Part shown: positions 7,856 through 16,355 of the stretch, piece by piece
Layout: every line of letters starts with the position of its first letter
Position numbering within the stretch: position 1 is the first letter of the stretch
Source: an uncultured Armatimonadota bacterium
Lineage (GTDB): Bacteria > Armatimonadota > Fimbriimonadia > Fimbriimonadales > Fimbriimonadaceae
Reading direction: 5' to 3'
DNA: 64,000 nucleotides
Assembly (NCBI GenBank): GCA_903899015.1
Contig: CAIUHP010000084.1
Coordinates: 22,702 to 86,701 of the forward strand
The notes under the pieces: model-generated
The model's database searches: none
Told to the model about the DNA's origin: nothing
What the model saw: the letters and a program-made list of their open reading frames with translations, nothing else
Translations under genes and position numbers: made by a program

Positions 7856-9387
7856 AACAAAGAGCACTCCTATCAGTCACCGATAAAACGGGCATCGTCG
7901 ATTTCGCAAAAGGTCTCAACGACCTTGGATTTGAATTAATTAGCACCGGCGGAACGGCCAAGGCCATTCGAGATGCCGGGCTGCCTGTCAAGGATGTTTC
8001 GGAAGTCACGGGCTTTCCTGAGATGCTCGATGGGCGAGTAAAGACGCTCCACCCGATGGTTCATGGTGGACTTTTGGGAGACACCCGACTCGATTCCCAC
8101 GTGCTGGCGATGGCCGAAGCTGGAATCGAACCGATCACCGTTCTTGCCGTTAACCTTTATGCTTTCGAGCAGACGGTCAGTCGGCCTCACTGTGTCGACG
8201 AAGCGACAGAGTCGATTGATATTGGCGGCCCGGCGATGATTCGTGCCGCATCAAAGAACTGGGCAAACGTAACCGTCGTCGTGGACCCTGCGGACTACGA
8301 CGCTGTTCTGAAATCCCTCGCGGACGGAACTGCTCAGGCTGGTCGACTGGCTCTGAGCGCAAAGGCTTTTCGACACACCGCGTTTTATGATTCGATGATC
8401 TCGCGCTACTTGACAAGAGTGGCCGGTGAATCTCCTTACTCAGAAACCATGACGGTTGGGTATCGAAAAGCAGTACCATTCCGATACGGGGAGAATCCGC
8501 ACCAATCGGGCGCTCTGTATCACGATCCACTTGGTTCGCACGGCTTGGCTCAAGCCGAACAGATGTGGGGACTGGAGCTTGGATACAACAATTTGAACGA
8601 TGCCGACGGGGCGTGGGAACTGGTCGCCGACCTTCCGGTGCCAGCATGTGCCATCACCAAACACGGTAATCCATGTGGAGCATCGGTCGCGAAGAGCTAT
8701 GGCGAAGCATTCCGCCAGGCAAGAGATTCCGATCCGATTTCCGCATTTGGTGGGGTGGTCGCAATCAACGGCATTCTCGACGAAGAAGCGGCCGAGGCGA
8801 TGATCGAGAAAGGGAACAAACTCGACGTTGTCATCGCGACGGGATACACCGAGACTGCGCTCGAAATGTTTAAGACTCGAAAGGGATGGGGGCAAGAAGT
8901 TCGACTTCTAACCGCACCGTTGCCGCCAGCCGAGTCAGGCGTGGCCATCCGAACGATTCGAGGTGGGGCGCTCATTCAGGACACCGATGAAGATCCTGGC
9001 TATGAGTGGAAAGTAGTTACTCAAAAGCAGCCAACGGAAGAGCAGATGGCGGCGATGAAGTTCCTCTGGAAGATCATTCCCCACGTAAAGTCTAATGCGA
9101 TCGTGGTTGGAAATGGCACGCGATTATTAGGTGTCGGTGCGGGCCAGATGAACCGAGTTCAGTCCGTTCGACTGGCACTGGAACAGGCAGGAGAAGCTTC
9201 GAAAGGAGCCGCTTTGGCGAGCGATGCATTCTTCCCATTCTCAGACAGCGTGGAAACGGCAGCCTCAGCAGGCATTGCGTGCTTGGTTCAGCCGGGTGGC
9301 AGTAAGAAGGACGGGGACGTCATTGCAAAGGCCGATGAACTCGGACTTGTGATGTGTTTCACCGGAGTTCGACACTTTAGACACTAA
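7852..9387 (+). CDS. purH: Bifunctional AICAR formyltransferase / IMP cyclohydrolase
   Basis: A 511-residue enzyme for the last two steps of purine synthesis, AICAR to FAICAR to IMP. The N-terminal MGS-like cyclohydrolase domain (1-145) has ALLSVTDKTGIVDFAKGL, ISTGGTAKAIRDAGL and GRVKTLHPMVHGGLL. The transformylase domain (about 195-511) has PFRYGENPHQSGALY, TKHGNPCGASVA with the catalytic Lys-His, and the closing SDAFFPFSDSVETAA. The length is standard. Translation is probably coupled to the preceding Ig-like gene through ATGA. I see no biological link between the two products. Confidence 0.97.
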   Translation: MKQRALLSVTDKTGIVDFAKGLNDLGFELISTGGTAKAIRDAGLPVKDVSEVTGFPEMLDGRVKTLHPMVHGGLLGDTRLDSHVLAMAEAGIEPITVLAVNLYAFEQTVSRPHCVDEATESIDIGGPAMIRAASKNWANVTVVVDPADYDAVLKSLADGTAQAGRLALSAKAFRHTAFYDSMISRYLTRVAGESPYSETMTVGYRKAVPFRYGENPHQSGALYHDPLGSHGLAQAEQMWGLELGYNNLNDADGAWELVADLPVPACAITKHGNPCGASVAKSYGEAFRQARDSDPISAFGGVVAINGILDEEAAEAMIEKGNKLDVVIATGYTETALEMFKTRKGWGQEVRLLTAPLPPAESGVAIRTIRGGALIQDTDEDPGYEWKVVTQKQPTEEQMAAMKFLWKIIPHVKSNAIVVGNGTRLLGVGAGQMNRVQSVRLALEQAGEASKGAALASDAFFPFSDSVETAASAGIACLVQPGGSKKDGDVIAKADELGLVMCFTGVRHFRH

Positions 9388-9464
9388 ACGGTTGTACAAT
9401 CTTTCTCACGATCTGTGACATCTCGCCTTGATGTCAACGTCTGATATACGCAGGACAGTTATCC

Positions 9465-9845
9465 ATGAAGAACCAGAACGACTTGATTGTCATAGGGGTT
9501 TGCGGCGTGCTCGCATTAGCCGCCGCTTTGATTATGTTTTTCACTAAGCGTGAACCCGTTGCGCCGTCTCCGGCAACTCCGGTGGCGACCACAAAATTGA
9601 CGTATCCTTCCGGCGGAGAGCCTGCTTGGGGAACCTCGCTTCCTTCAGCAAGCGCAACTGGCGCGGCTGGCGGCGGATTTGGTGGCCCTGGTGGTGGCAT
9701 GGGACCTGGCGGAATTGGACCAGGTGGCATGGGATCAGGTAAGGCTGCATTCATGGCTTCCGGTGGCGCAGCAGGTATGGGCGGCGGTGCTGGTAAGGGC
9801 ACGCCTAAGCTTGGTAGCGGCGGCGGCGGCAAAGTCGGCGGTTAA
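9465..9845 (+). CDS. Small membrane-anchored Gly-rich protein
   Basis: 126 residues. MKNQNDLI is followed by a hydrophobic helix at about 8-27 (VIGVCGVLALAAALIMFF), then a Pro/Thr segment and a long low-complexity tail built of Gly-Gly-Met-Gly and Gly-Pro-Gly units. No enzyme domain is present. The tail repeats at DNA level (ggtggcatgggacc and ggtggcatgggatc), so it may vary in length by slippage. The -10-like TACAAT lies near 9395, so this transcript would have a leader, unlike many neighbours. It precedes the remA-mre cluster on the same strand, and a role at the envelope is only a guess. The opposite strand is also open because of the Gly/Pro bias. Confidence 0.65.
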   Translation: MKNQNDLIVIGVCGVLALAAALIMFFTKREPVAPSPATPVATTKLTYPSGGEPAWGTSLPSASATGAAGGGFGGPGGGMGPGGIGPGGMGSGKAAFMASGGAAGMGGGAGKGTPKLGSGGGGKVGG

Positions 9846-9927
9846 TCTCTCTCTTTAGTTGACTGGAATTCAGCTTGGACTTGCATCACGGGTGTAAACT
9901 CCTCTCCACTCAAGGAGTTGATCGTTT

Positions 9928-10194
9928 ATGCCCGTACCCGCCGTTCTAAACGTGGGTTTCTACAATTATGTGATGACCGAAAAGATCGTTGCCCTCGTGA
10001 GCAGCGAATCGGCTCCCATGCGCCGCCTCGTACAGACTATGCGCAAGGAAGGCAGCGTCATCGACGCTACTCAAGGACGCCGAACCAAATCGGTCATTTT
10101 TACGACGGGAGCAACCGTCGTACTTTCTGCGATCTCCCAGGAGACTCTCGCAAAGAGGCTAAACACAGGGGAGATAGTGGGCGATGAGGAGTAA
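9928..10194 (+). CDS. remA: RemA-like (DUF370) DNA-binding regulator
   Basis: 88 residues matching the DUF370/RemA family: [45 protein letters not shown], then [18 protein letters not shown] sequence at the end ([14 protein letters not shown] here). In Bacillus, RemA activates biofilm matrix and osmoprotection genes by binding DNA as a large ring. That function is known for the family and not shown here. A clear AAGGAG lies 10 bases before the ATG, and a TGTAAACT-type -10 is near 9892, so this gene has a normal leader. It overlaps mreB by 11 bases, placing it in the cell-shape operon. Confidence 0.9.
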   Translation: MPVPAVLNVGFYNYVMTEKIVALVSSESAPMRRLVQTMRKEGSVIDATQGRRTKSVIFTTGATVVLSAISQETLAKRLNTGEIVGDEE

Positions 10195-11248
10195 CGGAAG
10201 GCACGGATGGCTTCATTCGTTCAGTAACAAATTTGGCCGAGATATCGGCATCGACCTAGGCACCGCCAACACGCTTGTTCATGTCGGTGGACGAGGCGTT
10301 ATCCTTCGCGAGCCTAGCGTCGTCGCCATCAACAAAGACAATGGCGAGGTCATGGCAGTTGGCGAGGAAGCCAAGCGCATGCTCGGTAGAACTCCGTCTC
10401 ACATCGTCGCAACTCGTCCGCTGAAAGACGGCGTCATTGCCGATTTTGAGCAGACCGAGCGAATGCTCCAGTACTTCATTTCGAAGGTTTCAAACCGATT
10501 TTTGCTTCGCAGAACGGTTGTGGTAGGCATTCCGAGCGGCGTTACCGAAGTCGAGAGACGTGCGGTTATTGAAGCTTCGCGCAATGCGGGAGCGACCCAA
10601 GCATACGTTATCGAAGAACCGATGGCGGCTGCATTCGGTGCTGGCTTGCCGGTTGATGAACCTAGTGGTTCGATGATCGTGGATATCGGCGGTGGAACCA
10701 CCGAGGTTGCGGTTATCTCACTTGGCGGCATCGTCCATTCACGATCGATTCGAATTGCAGGTGACGAACTGGACGAAGCGATTTCGTCGTACGTTCGCAG
10801 GGCCTACAACCTATACATTGGCGACCGAACCGCTGAAATGACGAAGATTGAAATTGGAAGCGCCTATGCTCTCGAGCAAGAGCTTCAAATTACGATCAAG
10901 GGCCGTGACCTCGTGACAGGCCTCCCCCGTAGCGCTGTAATTACGAGTGAAGAGGTGCGAATGGCCATTCAAGAGCCTCTCAACGCGATCGTCGAAGCGG
11001 TTAAGCTCACACTTGAGGCTACGCCTCCTGAACTCGCTGCAGACGCTATGGATCATGGCATCGTTCTAGCTGGTGGCGGTGCACTCCTGCGCGGTCTGGA
11101 CCGCTTAATTTCCGAAGAGACTATGATGCCGGTCATCATCGCAAAGGACCCTCTCAGTTGCGTCGTTATTGGTACGGGAATGGTTGTTGAAGCCATGCAC
11201 GAAAACCCAATGATTCGAAAGATGCTGGAGAAGGCGTCACGCCCCTGA
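10184..11248 (+). CDS. mreB: Rod-shape actin homologue MreB
   Basis: A 354-residue actin-fold ATPase that forms membrane-associated filaments guiding lateral cell-wall synthesis. It shows the phosphate-1 motif [17 protein letters not shown], the connector region with [21 protein letters not shown], the phosphate-2 motif [19 protein letters not shown] and the adenosine motif [15 protein letters not shown] 17-residue N-terminal extension ([17 protein letters not shown]) precedes the fold and could help membrane contact. The ATG overlaps the remA 3' end by 11 bases, so the two are probably coupled. mreC and mreD follow. Confidence 0.97.
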   Translation: MRSNGRHGWLHSFSNKFGRDIGIDLGTANTLVHVGGRGVILREPSVVAINKDNGEVMAVGEEAKRMLGRTPSHIVATRPLKDGVIADFEQTERMLQYFISKVSNRFLLRRTVVVGIPSGVTEVERRAVIEASRNAGATQAYVIEEPMAAAFGAGLPVDEPSGSMIVDIGGGTTEVAVISLGGIVHSRSIRIAGDELDEAISSYVRRAYNLYIGDRTAEMTKIEIGSAYALEQELQITIKGRDLVTGLPRSAVITSEEVRMAIQEPLNAIVEAVKLTLEATPPELAADAMDHGIVLAGGGALLRGLDRLISEETMMPVIIAKDPLSCVVIGTGMVVEAMHENPMIRKMLEKASRP

Positions 11249-11280
11249 AGCGCCGACAAAAGGACGGTCCCATCGATGCG

Positions 11281-12090
11281 ATGGTTCTTGTCGGGCTTTC
11301 TATTCTCGGAGTCGTGCTCGGAGCCGTTCAGAACGGTTCCCGGAGCCAAGAGCATGTCGATCGCGTCACCTCAACGGTACGGTCGGTCATCATGCCCGTT
11401 GGACTCGTTTTAAACAGCATCAGCCGATCGACGAATTCGTTTGTCACCGGGACACTTTCTGCAACCAAGCTTGTCGAGGAGAATCGGAGATTGAAAGCAA
11501 TGGAACAGGTTTACGCAACCTATTCCGAACGCATTGAACTCCTTAAGTCCGAAAACGACACCCTCCGAACCATGCAAGGTTTCGGCCCCGTTAAGGGAAA
11601 GAAGCGAATTCCCGCCGTCGTCTATGGATTCTCGATCAATGAGAATCGATTGACGATTAATGTCGGGAGTAACCAGGGCATTAAAGCTGGTTGCGCCGTA
11701 GAGAGCGCGGAAGGTCTTGTTGGAACCGTCGAAGACGTCGAACCGAATCGAAGCCAGGTTCTCATGTTAACGAGTGCTGGTCTTCAGCCAAACGCAAAGG
11801 GAAAAGCGGTCCTTATTGGAGCGTTTGACGTCAACCGAAACCCGCCGCCCGCTGGATTGCTACGAGGCGAAAACTCGAGCACACTGACATTGACGTTTAT
11901 GGATCCCAAAGCTCCTGTTCAAATCGGGGATCTTATTGTCACATCGGGATATTCAGAGAAAATTCCCCAGGGGCTGATTATCGGGCGGGTCATTCAGTTG
12001 GACCCCAGTGAAGAATTCGGAACCCTGAAGGCTCGCGTCTATCCCGCATTTTCTTTGGGGCGGCTAGAAGTCGTTTATGTGCTGATATGA
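11281..12090 (+). CDS. mreC: Rod-shape-determining protein MreC
   Basis: 269 residues with a membrane helix (MVLVGLSILGVVLGAVQ), a coiled coil at about 65-100 (ENRRLKAMEQVYATYSERIE) and the two beta-barrel periplasmic domain ending DLIVTSGYSEKIPQGLIIGR and GRLEVVYVL. MreC links MreB to the wall elongation complex. Called from the ATG at 11281, the protein starts directly in the helix. The same frame is open upstream through a basic stretch reading [11 protein letters not shown], back to a CTG that overlaps the mreB stop as CTGA (11245), so the true start may be that CTG. Length is normal either way. It overlaps mreD by ATGA. Confidence 0.93.
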   Translation: MVLVGLSILGVVLGAVQNGSRSQEHVDRVTSTVRSVIMPVGLVLNSISRSTNSFVTGTLSATKLVEENRRLKAMEQVYATYSERIELLKSENDTLRTMQGFGPVKGKKRIPAVVYGFSINENRLTINVGSNQGIKAGCAVESAEGLVGTVEDVEPNRSQVLMLTSAGLQPNAKGKAVLIGAFDVNRNPPPAGLLRGENSSTLTLTFMDPKAPVQIGDLIVTSGYSEKIPQGLIIGRVIQLDPSEEFGTLKARVYPAFSLGRLEVVYVLI

Positions 12091-12569
12091 AGGGAGCAAA
12101 ACTCGGCTTCATAGCTTTCTTCCTCCTATGGTTTGGGGGAGGGTGTCAGCAGTCAGTCGCCAGCCAGTTTTCCATTGCTGGTGCAGCACCCGATTACCTT
12201 TTAGTTGTCATCGTGACACTCGCGCTCGTCGTCAACCGACGTACCGGCTCCATTATCGGATTCTTTGGGGGAGTGATTCAAGGTGCCGTCGCCGGCGGAC
12301 ATATGGCCACGTACGTTATTACACGTACCATTCTTGGGTTCCTGATTGGGTGGCTGACAGGTCTTGAATTCGAAGGAAATATCGCGGTTGCCTTCGTCGT
12401 TGCCGCTGGTTCCACCTGTATTGCACAGCTAACGTTCCTACTGATGAGCCCACGGGGTGCCATCCTGCCGTTCTTGTTGGCTACAATAGGATCAGCGATG
12501 TACAACGGTGTCCTCGCAATGCCTTTATACGCGCTCCTTAAAAGGGTTTCCGACTCTCCCCGCCGTTAG
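12087..12569 (+). CDS. mreD: Rod-shape-determining membrane protein MreD
   Basis: A 160-residue, mostly hydrophobic protein with about five membrane helices, including FIAFFLLWFGGGC, YLLVVIVTLALVV, TILGFLIGWLTGL and AVAFVVAAGSTCIAQL. It contains the MreD-like pattern of PDYLLV, then R-x-G-x-x-x-GFFGGV. It follows mreC with a four-base ATGA overlap, the usual order. It partners MreC in the elongation complex. Assignment rests on size, topology and position, because MreD sequences are weakly conserved. The glutamate dehydrogenase gene begins 20 bases later. Confidence 0.88.
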   Translation: MKGAKLGFIAFFLLWFGGGCQQSVASQFSIAGAAPDYLLVVIVTLALVVNRRTGSIIGFFGGVIQGAVAGGHMATYVITRTILGFLIGWLTGLEFEGNIAVAFVVAAGSTCIAQLTFLLMSPRGAILPFLLATIGSAMYNGVLAMPLYALLKRVSDSPRR

Positions 12570-12589
12570 GGTGAGTCACCTGGTGCCAA

Positions 12590-13843
12590 ATGAGCCAACA
12601 CATTAACGTTCTGGATATGGCGCGAGAACAACTCGCGGTCGCCGCTAACATCTTGGATCTCGACAAGGGACTCCATGATGTTCTCTCTAAGCCCATGAGG
12701 CAACTTATCGTCCACTTCCCGGTGGTCCTCGATAATGGTGAGGTTCAAGTGTTTGAGGGCTATCGAGTCCAACACAACGCCGCACGAGGGCCCACGAAAG
12801 GCGGTATTCGATACCACCCGGATGTAGACGTCGAAGAAACAACTGCGTTAGCAATGTGGATGACGTGGAAGTGCGCGGTCGCAAACATTCCCTATGGCGG
12901 AGCGAAGGGCTCGGTCAAAGTGGATATTAAGCAGCTTTCCAAGCGAGAACTTGAGAAGCTCACCCGCCGCTTCGTTACCGAAATCGGTTCGATGATCGGT
13001 GAAAGAAGCGACATTCCTGCTCCCGATATTGGAACCAATGCCCAAGTCATGGCTTGGATCATGGACACGCTTTCGATGCAGAAGGGTTACACCGTTCCGG
13101 GTGTAGTTACGGGCAAGCCGATCGAACTCGGCGGCTCGGAAGGCCGAACTGAGGCTACTGGTCGAGGTGTCGTTGTAGTCATGGAAGAGGCAGCCAAGGT
13201 CATGAATATCGATCTGGGAAATGCCAAGGTCGTCGTTCAAGGATTTGGAAATGTCGGTGCTACGGCCGCAAAGCTTGCAGAAGAAGCAGGAGCTACCGTC
13301 GTGGGTATCAGCGATGCGGTGGGCGGAATTTACAATCCGAAAGGCCTTCCTGTTCACGATCTATTTAATCGATACTCCGGTCGAGATGGCGGTATTCGAG
13401 AGTACAAGGACGCGGAACAAGTTACAAACGCCCAACTGCTTGAGCTGCCTTGTGACATTCTGATCCCTGCAGCCGTTGCGGCTCAGATCACGAAAGACAA
13501 TGCTGACAAGATCAAGGCTCGCCTGATTGTCGAAGGCGGTAACGGTCCTTGTACGCCTGATGCGGACCATATTCTCTCTGACAAGAGCGTCTTGGTCGTT
13601 CCTGACATCCTTGCGAATGCAGGTGGTGTCATCGTTAGCTACTTCGAGTGGGTCCAAGACCTTCAAAACTTCTTCTGGGAAGAGAATGAGGTCAATCATA
13701 AGCTCACGAAGATCATGCGTCACTCGTTTGCTTCCGTTGAAGCTTCGATGATGGCCCATAAGACGGATATGAGAACGGCGGCTCTGATTATCGGAGTCAA
13801 ACGGGTTGCGGATGCCACGATACGAAGAGGCATCTTCCCCTGA
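12590..13843 (+). CDS. Glutamate dehydrogenase (Glu/Leu/Phe/Val family)
   Basis: A 417-residue hexameric-type dehydrogenase interconverting glutamate and 2-oxoglutarate plus ammonia. It shows GPTKGGIRYHPDVDVEE with the substrate lysine, MTWKCAVANIPYGGAKGSV with the catalytic lysine region, and PAPDIGTNAQVMAWIMD. The C-terminal Rossmann domain has VVVQGFGNVGATAAKLAEE and AGGVIVSYFEWVQDLQNFFW. The length fits the 410-420 residue class, often NAD-dependent, but coenzyme choice cannot be read safely. It starts 20 bases after mreD and ends at a clear terminator, so read-through from the mre operon is possible. A GGTGAGTCACC palindrome lies just upstream. Confidence 0.95.
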   Translation: MSQHINVLDMAREQLAVAANILDLDKGLHDVLSKPMRQLIVHFPVVLDNGEVQVFEGYRVQHNAARGPTKGGIRYHPDVDVEETTALAMWMTWKCAVANIPYGGAKGSVKVDIKQLSKRELEKLTRRFVTEIGSMIGERSDIPAPDIGTNAQVMAWIMDTLSMQKGYTVPGVVTGKPIELGGSEGRTEATGRGVVVVMEEAAKVMNIDLGNAKVVVQGFGNVGATAAKLAEEAGATVVGISDAVGGIYNPKGLPVHDLFNRYSGRDGGIREYKDAEQVTNAQLLELPCDILIPAAVAAQITKDNADKIKARLIVEGGNGPCTPDADHILSDKSVLVVPDILANAGGVIVSYFEWVQDLQNFFWEENEVNHKLTKIMRHSFASVEASMMAHKTDMRTAALIIGVKRVADATIRRGIFP

Positions 13844-13848
13844 TAAGA

Positions 13849-13886
13849 TTTGCCCTGGGAACAGGGCAAATTCTTCCCTTGTTTTT
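13849..13886 (+). terminator. Intrinsic terminator after glutamate dehydrogenase
   Basis: A 9-bp perfect stem (TTTGCCCTG/CAGGGCAAA) with a GGAA loop, followed by a T-rich run ending GTTTTT. It starts six bases after the stop codon. Confidence 0.85.
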
Positions 13887-13974
13887 ACGTTTCCCCAACT
13901 GAACTCCCGGTTCTAAATTGTTGGGGCTTTACATTCGCAGTGAGTTGAGTCGAAGCGATTTAACTCAAAAATGG

Positions 13975-13980
13975 TAATCT
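13975..13980 (+). promoter_or_regulatory. -10 box for fabZ-lpxA-lpxB (leaderless type)
   Basis: TAATCT, five bases before the ATG at 13986. It favours this ATG over the in-frame ATG at 13971, which would lie upstream of the transcription start. Confidence 0.5.
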
Positions 13981-13985
13981 GCAGT

Positions 13986-14450
13986 ATGCGAGACGTCGCC
14001 GGGGCTGGCTGTTTGTTTAATATCGAAGAGATTTTTGAAGTTCTTCCGCATCGATTTCCGATGTTGCTTGTGGATCGTATCCTGAGTGTAAGCGAGGATG
14101 GAAAGTCCTGCAAGGGGCTCAAGAACGTCACGATCAATGAACCGTTTTTTCAAGGACACTATCCCGGTAAGCCAATCATGCCCGGCGTGCTCATCATGGA
14201 ATCGATGGCCCAAGTTGGAGCCGCGCTCTTTTTATCGAAGCCTGAATATGCGGGCAAGATCCCTCTCATCGGTGGCATTGACAACGCGAAATTCAAACGG
14301 ATGGTCGTTCCCGGGGATCAACTGATTCTCGATGTCGAAATTATCTGGGTTCGAGGCGTCATCGGAAAAATGAAAGGCTTAGCAAGTGTCGATGGTGACC
14401 TTGCAGCTTCAATGGAAATGACTTTTAAATTGGCACCTAAGGAAAGCTAG
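13986..14450 (+). CDS. fabZ: 3-hydroxyacyl-ACP dehydratase FabZ
   Basis: A 154-residue hot-dog-fold dehydratase that removes water from 3-hydroxyacyl-ACP during fatty acid elongation. Motifs are LPHRFPMLLVDRIL with the active-site histidine, KNVTINEPFFQGHYPGKPIM, and PGVLIMESMAQVGA with the active-site glutamate. A longer reading from the ATG at 13971 would place the start before the -10 box, so 13986 is preferred. It is followed by lpxA one base after the stop. The fabZ-lpxA order is common in diderms, where FabZ and LpxA compete for the 3-hydroxyacyl-ACP pool. Confidence 0.95.
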   Translation: MRDVAGAGCLFNIEEIFEVLPHRFPMLLVDRILSVSEDGKSCKGLKNVTINEPFFQGHYPGKPIMPGVLIMESMAQVGAALFLSKPEYAGKIPLIGGIDNAKFKRMVVPGDQLILDVEIIWVRGVIGKMKGLASVDGDLAASMEMTFKLAPKES

Positions 14451-14451
14451 T

Positions 14452-15240
14452 TTGGCGAAAATCCATCCGCTATCGAGTGTAGACCCAGGTGCCGAGCTTG
14501 CCGACGACGTTGAGATAGGCCCGTTTTGTAACGTGGAAGCTGGCACCGTTATTGGTGCAGGCTGTCGCCTTGATTCTCACGTCACGATCAAGCGTGGTAC
14601 GAGTCTTGGGGCCAACAACTACATGGCGCAAGGAGTCGTCTTAGGCGGCGATCCTCAAGACCGAAAATACAAAGGCGAGCCAACATTCCTGAAGATAGGG
14701 AACGACAATGTCTTTCGAGAGTACGTTACCGTTCACCGAGCAACAGGTGAAGGTTGCTACACCACGATGGGGGACGACAACTTCCTCATGGCCAACGTGC
14801 ATCTTGGTCACAACGTCACGATGCATAGCCACATAACGATCGCCAACAACAGTGGTGTCTCAGGCCACGTTACGATCGAAGATCTCGTGACCATTGGCGG
14901 CATGGTTGGTGTTCACCAATTTGTGCGTATCGGACAGGTGGCAATGGTTGGTGGATTCATGCGGGTTGTCCGAGACATTCCACCGTACATGCTTGCTGGA
15001 GGGTTAGACGAGGAGATTCGAGACATCAATGCAATTGGTCTCCGTCGCCTCGGCATCACCCCTCAATCTCGATTAGCGCTTCACAAAGCCTGCAAACTCC
15101 TTTTCAAGTCTCAACTTGGCTTAACGAACGCCATGGAAATTGTCCGCAGAGAAGTACCAATGACAAAGGAAGTCGAAACGCTCCTGGACTTTGAAGAGCG
15201 GCGAAAGAACGGAAAGAACGGTCGTCAAGATCAGCGATGA
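14452..15240 (+). CDS. lpxA: UDP-N-acetylglucosamine acyltransferase LpxA
   Basis: A 262-residue left-handed parallel beta-helix enzyme, the first step of lipid A synthesis. Hexapeptide repeats fill residues 1-190 (IHPLSSVDPGAELADDVEIG onward). Other motifs are GGDPQDRKYKGEPTFLKIG, which fits the LpxA nucleotide-sugar site, and MANVHLGHNVTM with the catalytic histidine. The helical C-terminal domain follows (INAIGLRRLGI). The start is TTG at 14452, one base after the fabZ stop. The gene overlaps lpxB by ATGA. The acyl chain length preferred cannot be told. Confidence 0.95.
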   Translation: MAKIHPLSSVDPGAELADDVEIGPFCNVEAGTVIGAGCRLDSHVTIKRGTSLGANNYMAQGVVLGGDPQDRKYKGEPTFLKIGNDNVFREYVTVHRATGEGCYTTMGDDNFLMANVHLGHNVTMHSHITIANNSGVSGHVTIEDLVTIGGMVGVHQFVRIGQVAMVGGFMRVVRDIPPYMLAGGLDEEIRDINAIGLRRLGITPQSRLALHKACKLLFKSQLGLTNAMEIVRREVPMTKEVETLLDFEERRKNGKNGRQDQR

Positions 15241-16355
15241 ACGTTTTCTTTTCCGCTGGCGAAGCGTCTGGAGACGCATACGCAGCCGCGATGGCAACCG
15301 CGATTGGATCGGCTGCTAAAGCTGACCCTGACCTCAGCGTAACCCTCGCTGGAATAGGCGGTAAGCGTTTTCGAGAAACCGGCGCTAAGTTGATTGCAGA
15401 CTCGTCAACGTGGGGGGCAATCAGTATTACCGAGGCGTTAAAAGTCTATCCCCGAGTGGTTCGAAGCTATTATCGAATCAAAAGCTACCTGCGAACCGAA
15501 TCGCCGGGCCTGTTTATTCCGATTGACTTCGGTTATGTCAACATTCGATTGGCGCGGTATGCCAAGGCGCAGGGCTGGAAAGTTCTCTACTTTGTGCCTC
15601 CCGGTTCTTGGAGGCGAGATCGTCAGGGAAAAGATCTTGCTGCGATCACAGATGCGATCTCGACTCCTTTTTCATGGAGCGCCGAACTTCTGCAAGCCAA
15701 AGGATGCAAGGCAACATGGTTTGGGCATCCCATCAAACAACTTTTGGTTGACCGTAAGGTTGGGCGGTCTCCTGAGGCGTCGGAGCGAATCGCGGTATTG
15801 CCGGGCAGTCGATCCCATGAGATTGACCAAAACCTTCCCCTGCTTGCTCAATGCGACCTTGAACCGGTCGAGTTCGGCTTAGCTCCTTCGACGGATGTCG
15901 CAAGGTTTGAAGCGGAATGGAAACGGCTTGCCCCTGGCCGCACCAATGATCGATTTACTCAAGCCGACGTCTACGGTGTCTTGACTCGTTCTCGAGCCGC
16001 CATTGTCTGTAGTGGAACAGCTACCTTAGAGGCTGCCTTATGCCGATGCCCGATGGTTGTGATTTACAAATTTCCGAAGATCGCGGAAATTGAGGCCAAG
16101 CTCGTTGGATTTAAGCGACCTAAGTTTGTTGCCCTTCCGAATATTTTGCTTGACCGCTCGGTGGTTCCCGAGCTGATCCAAGAAGCCGCGACACCTGAAG
16201 CCTTGAAGAGTGAGGTTCACAAACTATTGTCAGATCCCGAACAACGTCGAGCTCAAATTGCCGCTTTCGACGAACTAGACGAACTCCTGGGACCATCGGA
16301 CGCGATATCAAAAACCTCGGAATTGGCAATTCAGATGATCAAAGAAGGCCTCTAA
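15237..16355 (+). CDS. lpxB: Lipid-A-disaccharide synthase LpxB
   Basis: A 372-residue GT19 glycosyltransferase joining UDP-diacylglucosamine and lipid X. Motifs are FFSAGEASGDAYAAAMA at the N-terminus, LTLAGIGG-type sequence (VTLAGIGGKRFRETGA here), the PIDFGYVNIRLARYAK helix, AVLPGSRSHEIDQNLPLL and CSGTATLEAALCRCPMVVIY near the C-terminus. The length is typical. It is translationally coupled to lpxA. lpxC, lpxD and lpxK are not in this window. Its 3' end overlaps the convergent HAD gene by 17 bases. Confidence 0.95.
   Translation: MNVFFSAGEASGDAYAAAMATAIGSAAKADPDLSVTLAGIGGKRFRETGAKLIADSSTWGAISITEALKVYPRVVRSYYRIKSYLRTESPGLFIPIDFGYVNIRLARYAKAQGWKVLYFVPPGSWRRDRQGKDLAAITDAISTPFSWSAELLQAKGCKATWFGHPIKQLLVDRKVGRSPEASERIAVLPGSRSHEIDQNLPLLAQCDLEPVEFGLAPSTDVARFEAEWKRLAPGRTNDRFTQADVYGVLTRSRAAIVCSGTATLEAALCRCPMVVIYKFPKIAEIEAKLVGFKRPKFVALPNILLDRSVVPELIQEAATPEALKSEVHKLLSDPEQRRAQIAAFDELDELLGPSDAISKTSELAIQMIKEGL

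Noticed and set aside
9640..9845. Gly-rich repeats at DNA level as a CRISPR or satellite array
   Set aside because: The units are coding, imperfect and follow codon triplets of a Gly/Met/Pro-rich tail.
12570..12580. GGTGAGTCACC palindrome before glutamate dehydrogenase as an operator
   Set aside because: It is only 11 bases long and sits in a tight intergenic gap; no regulator is linked.
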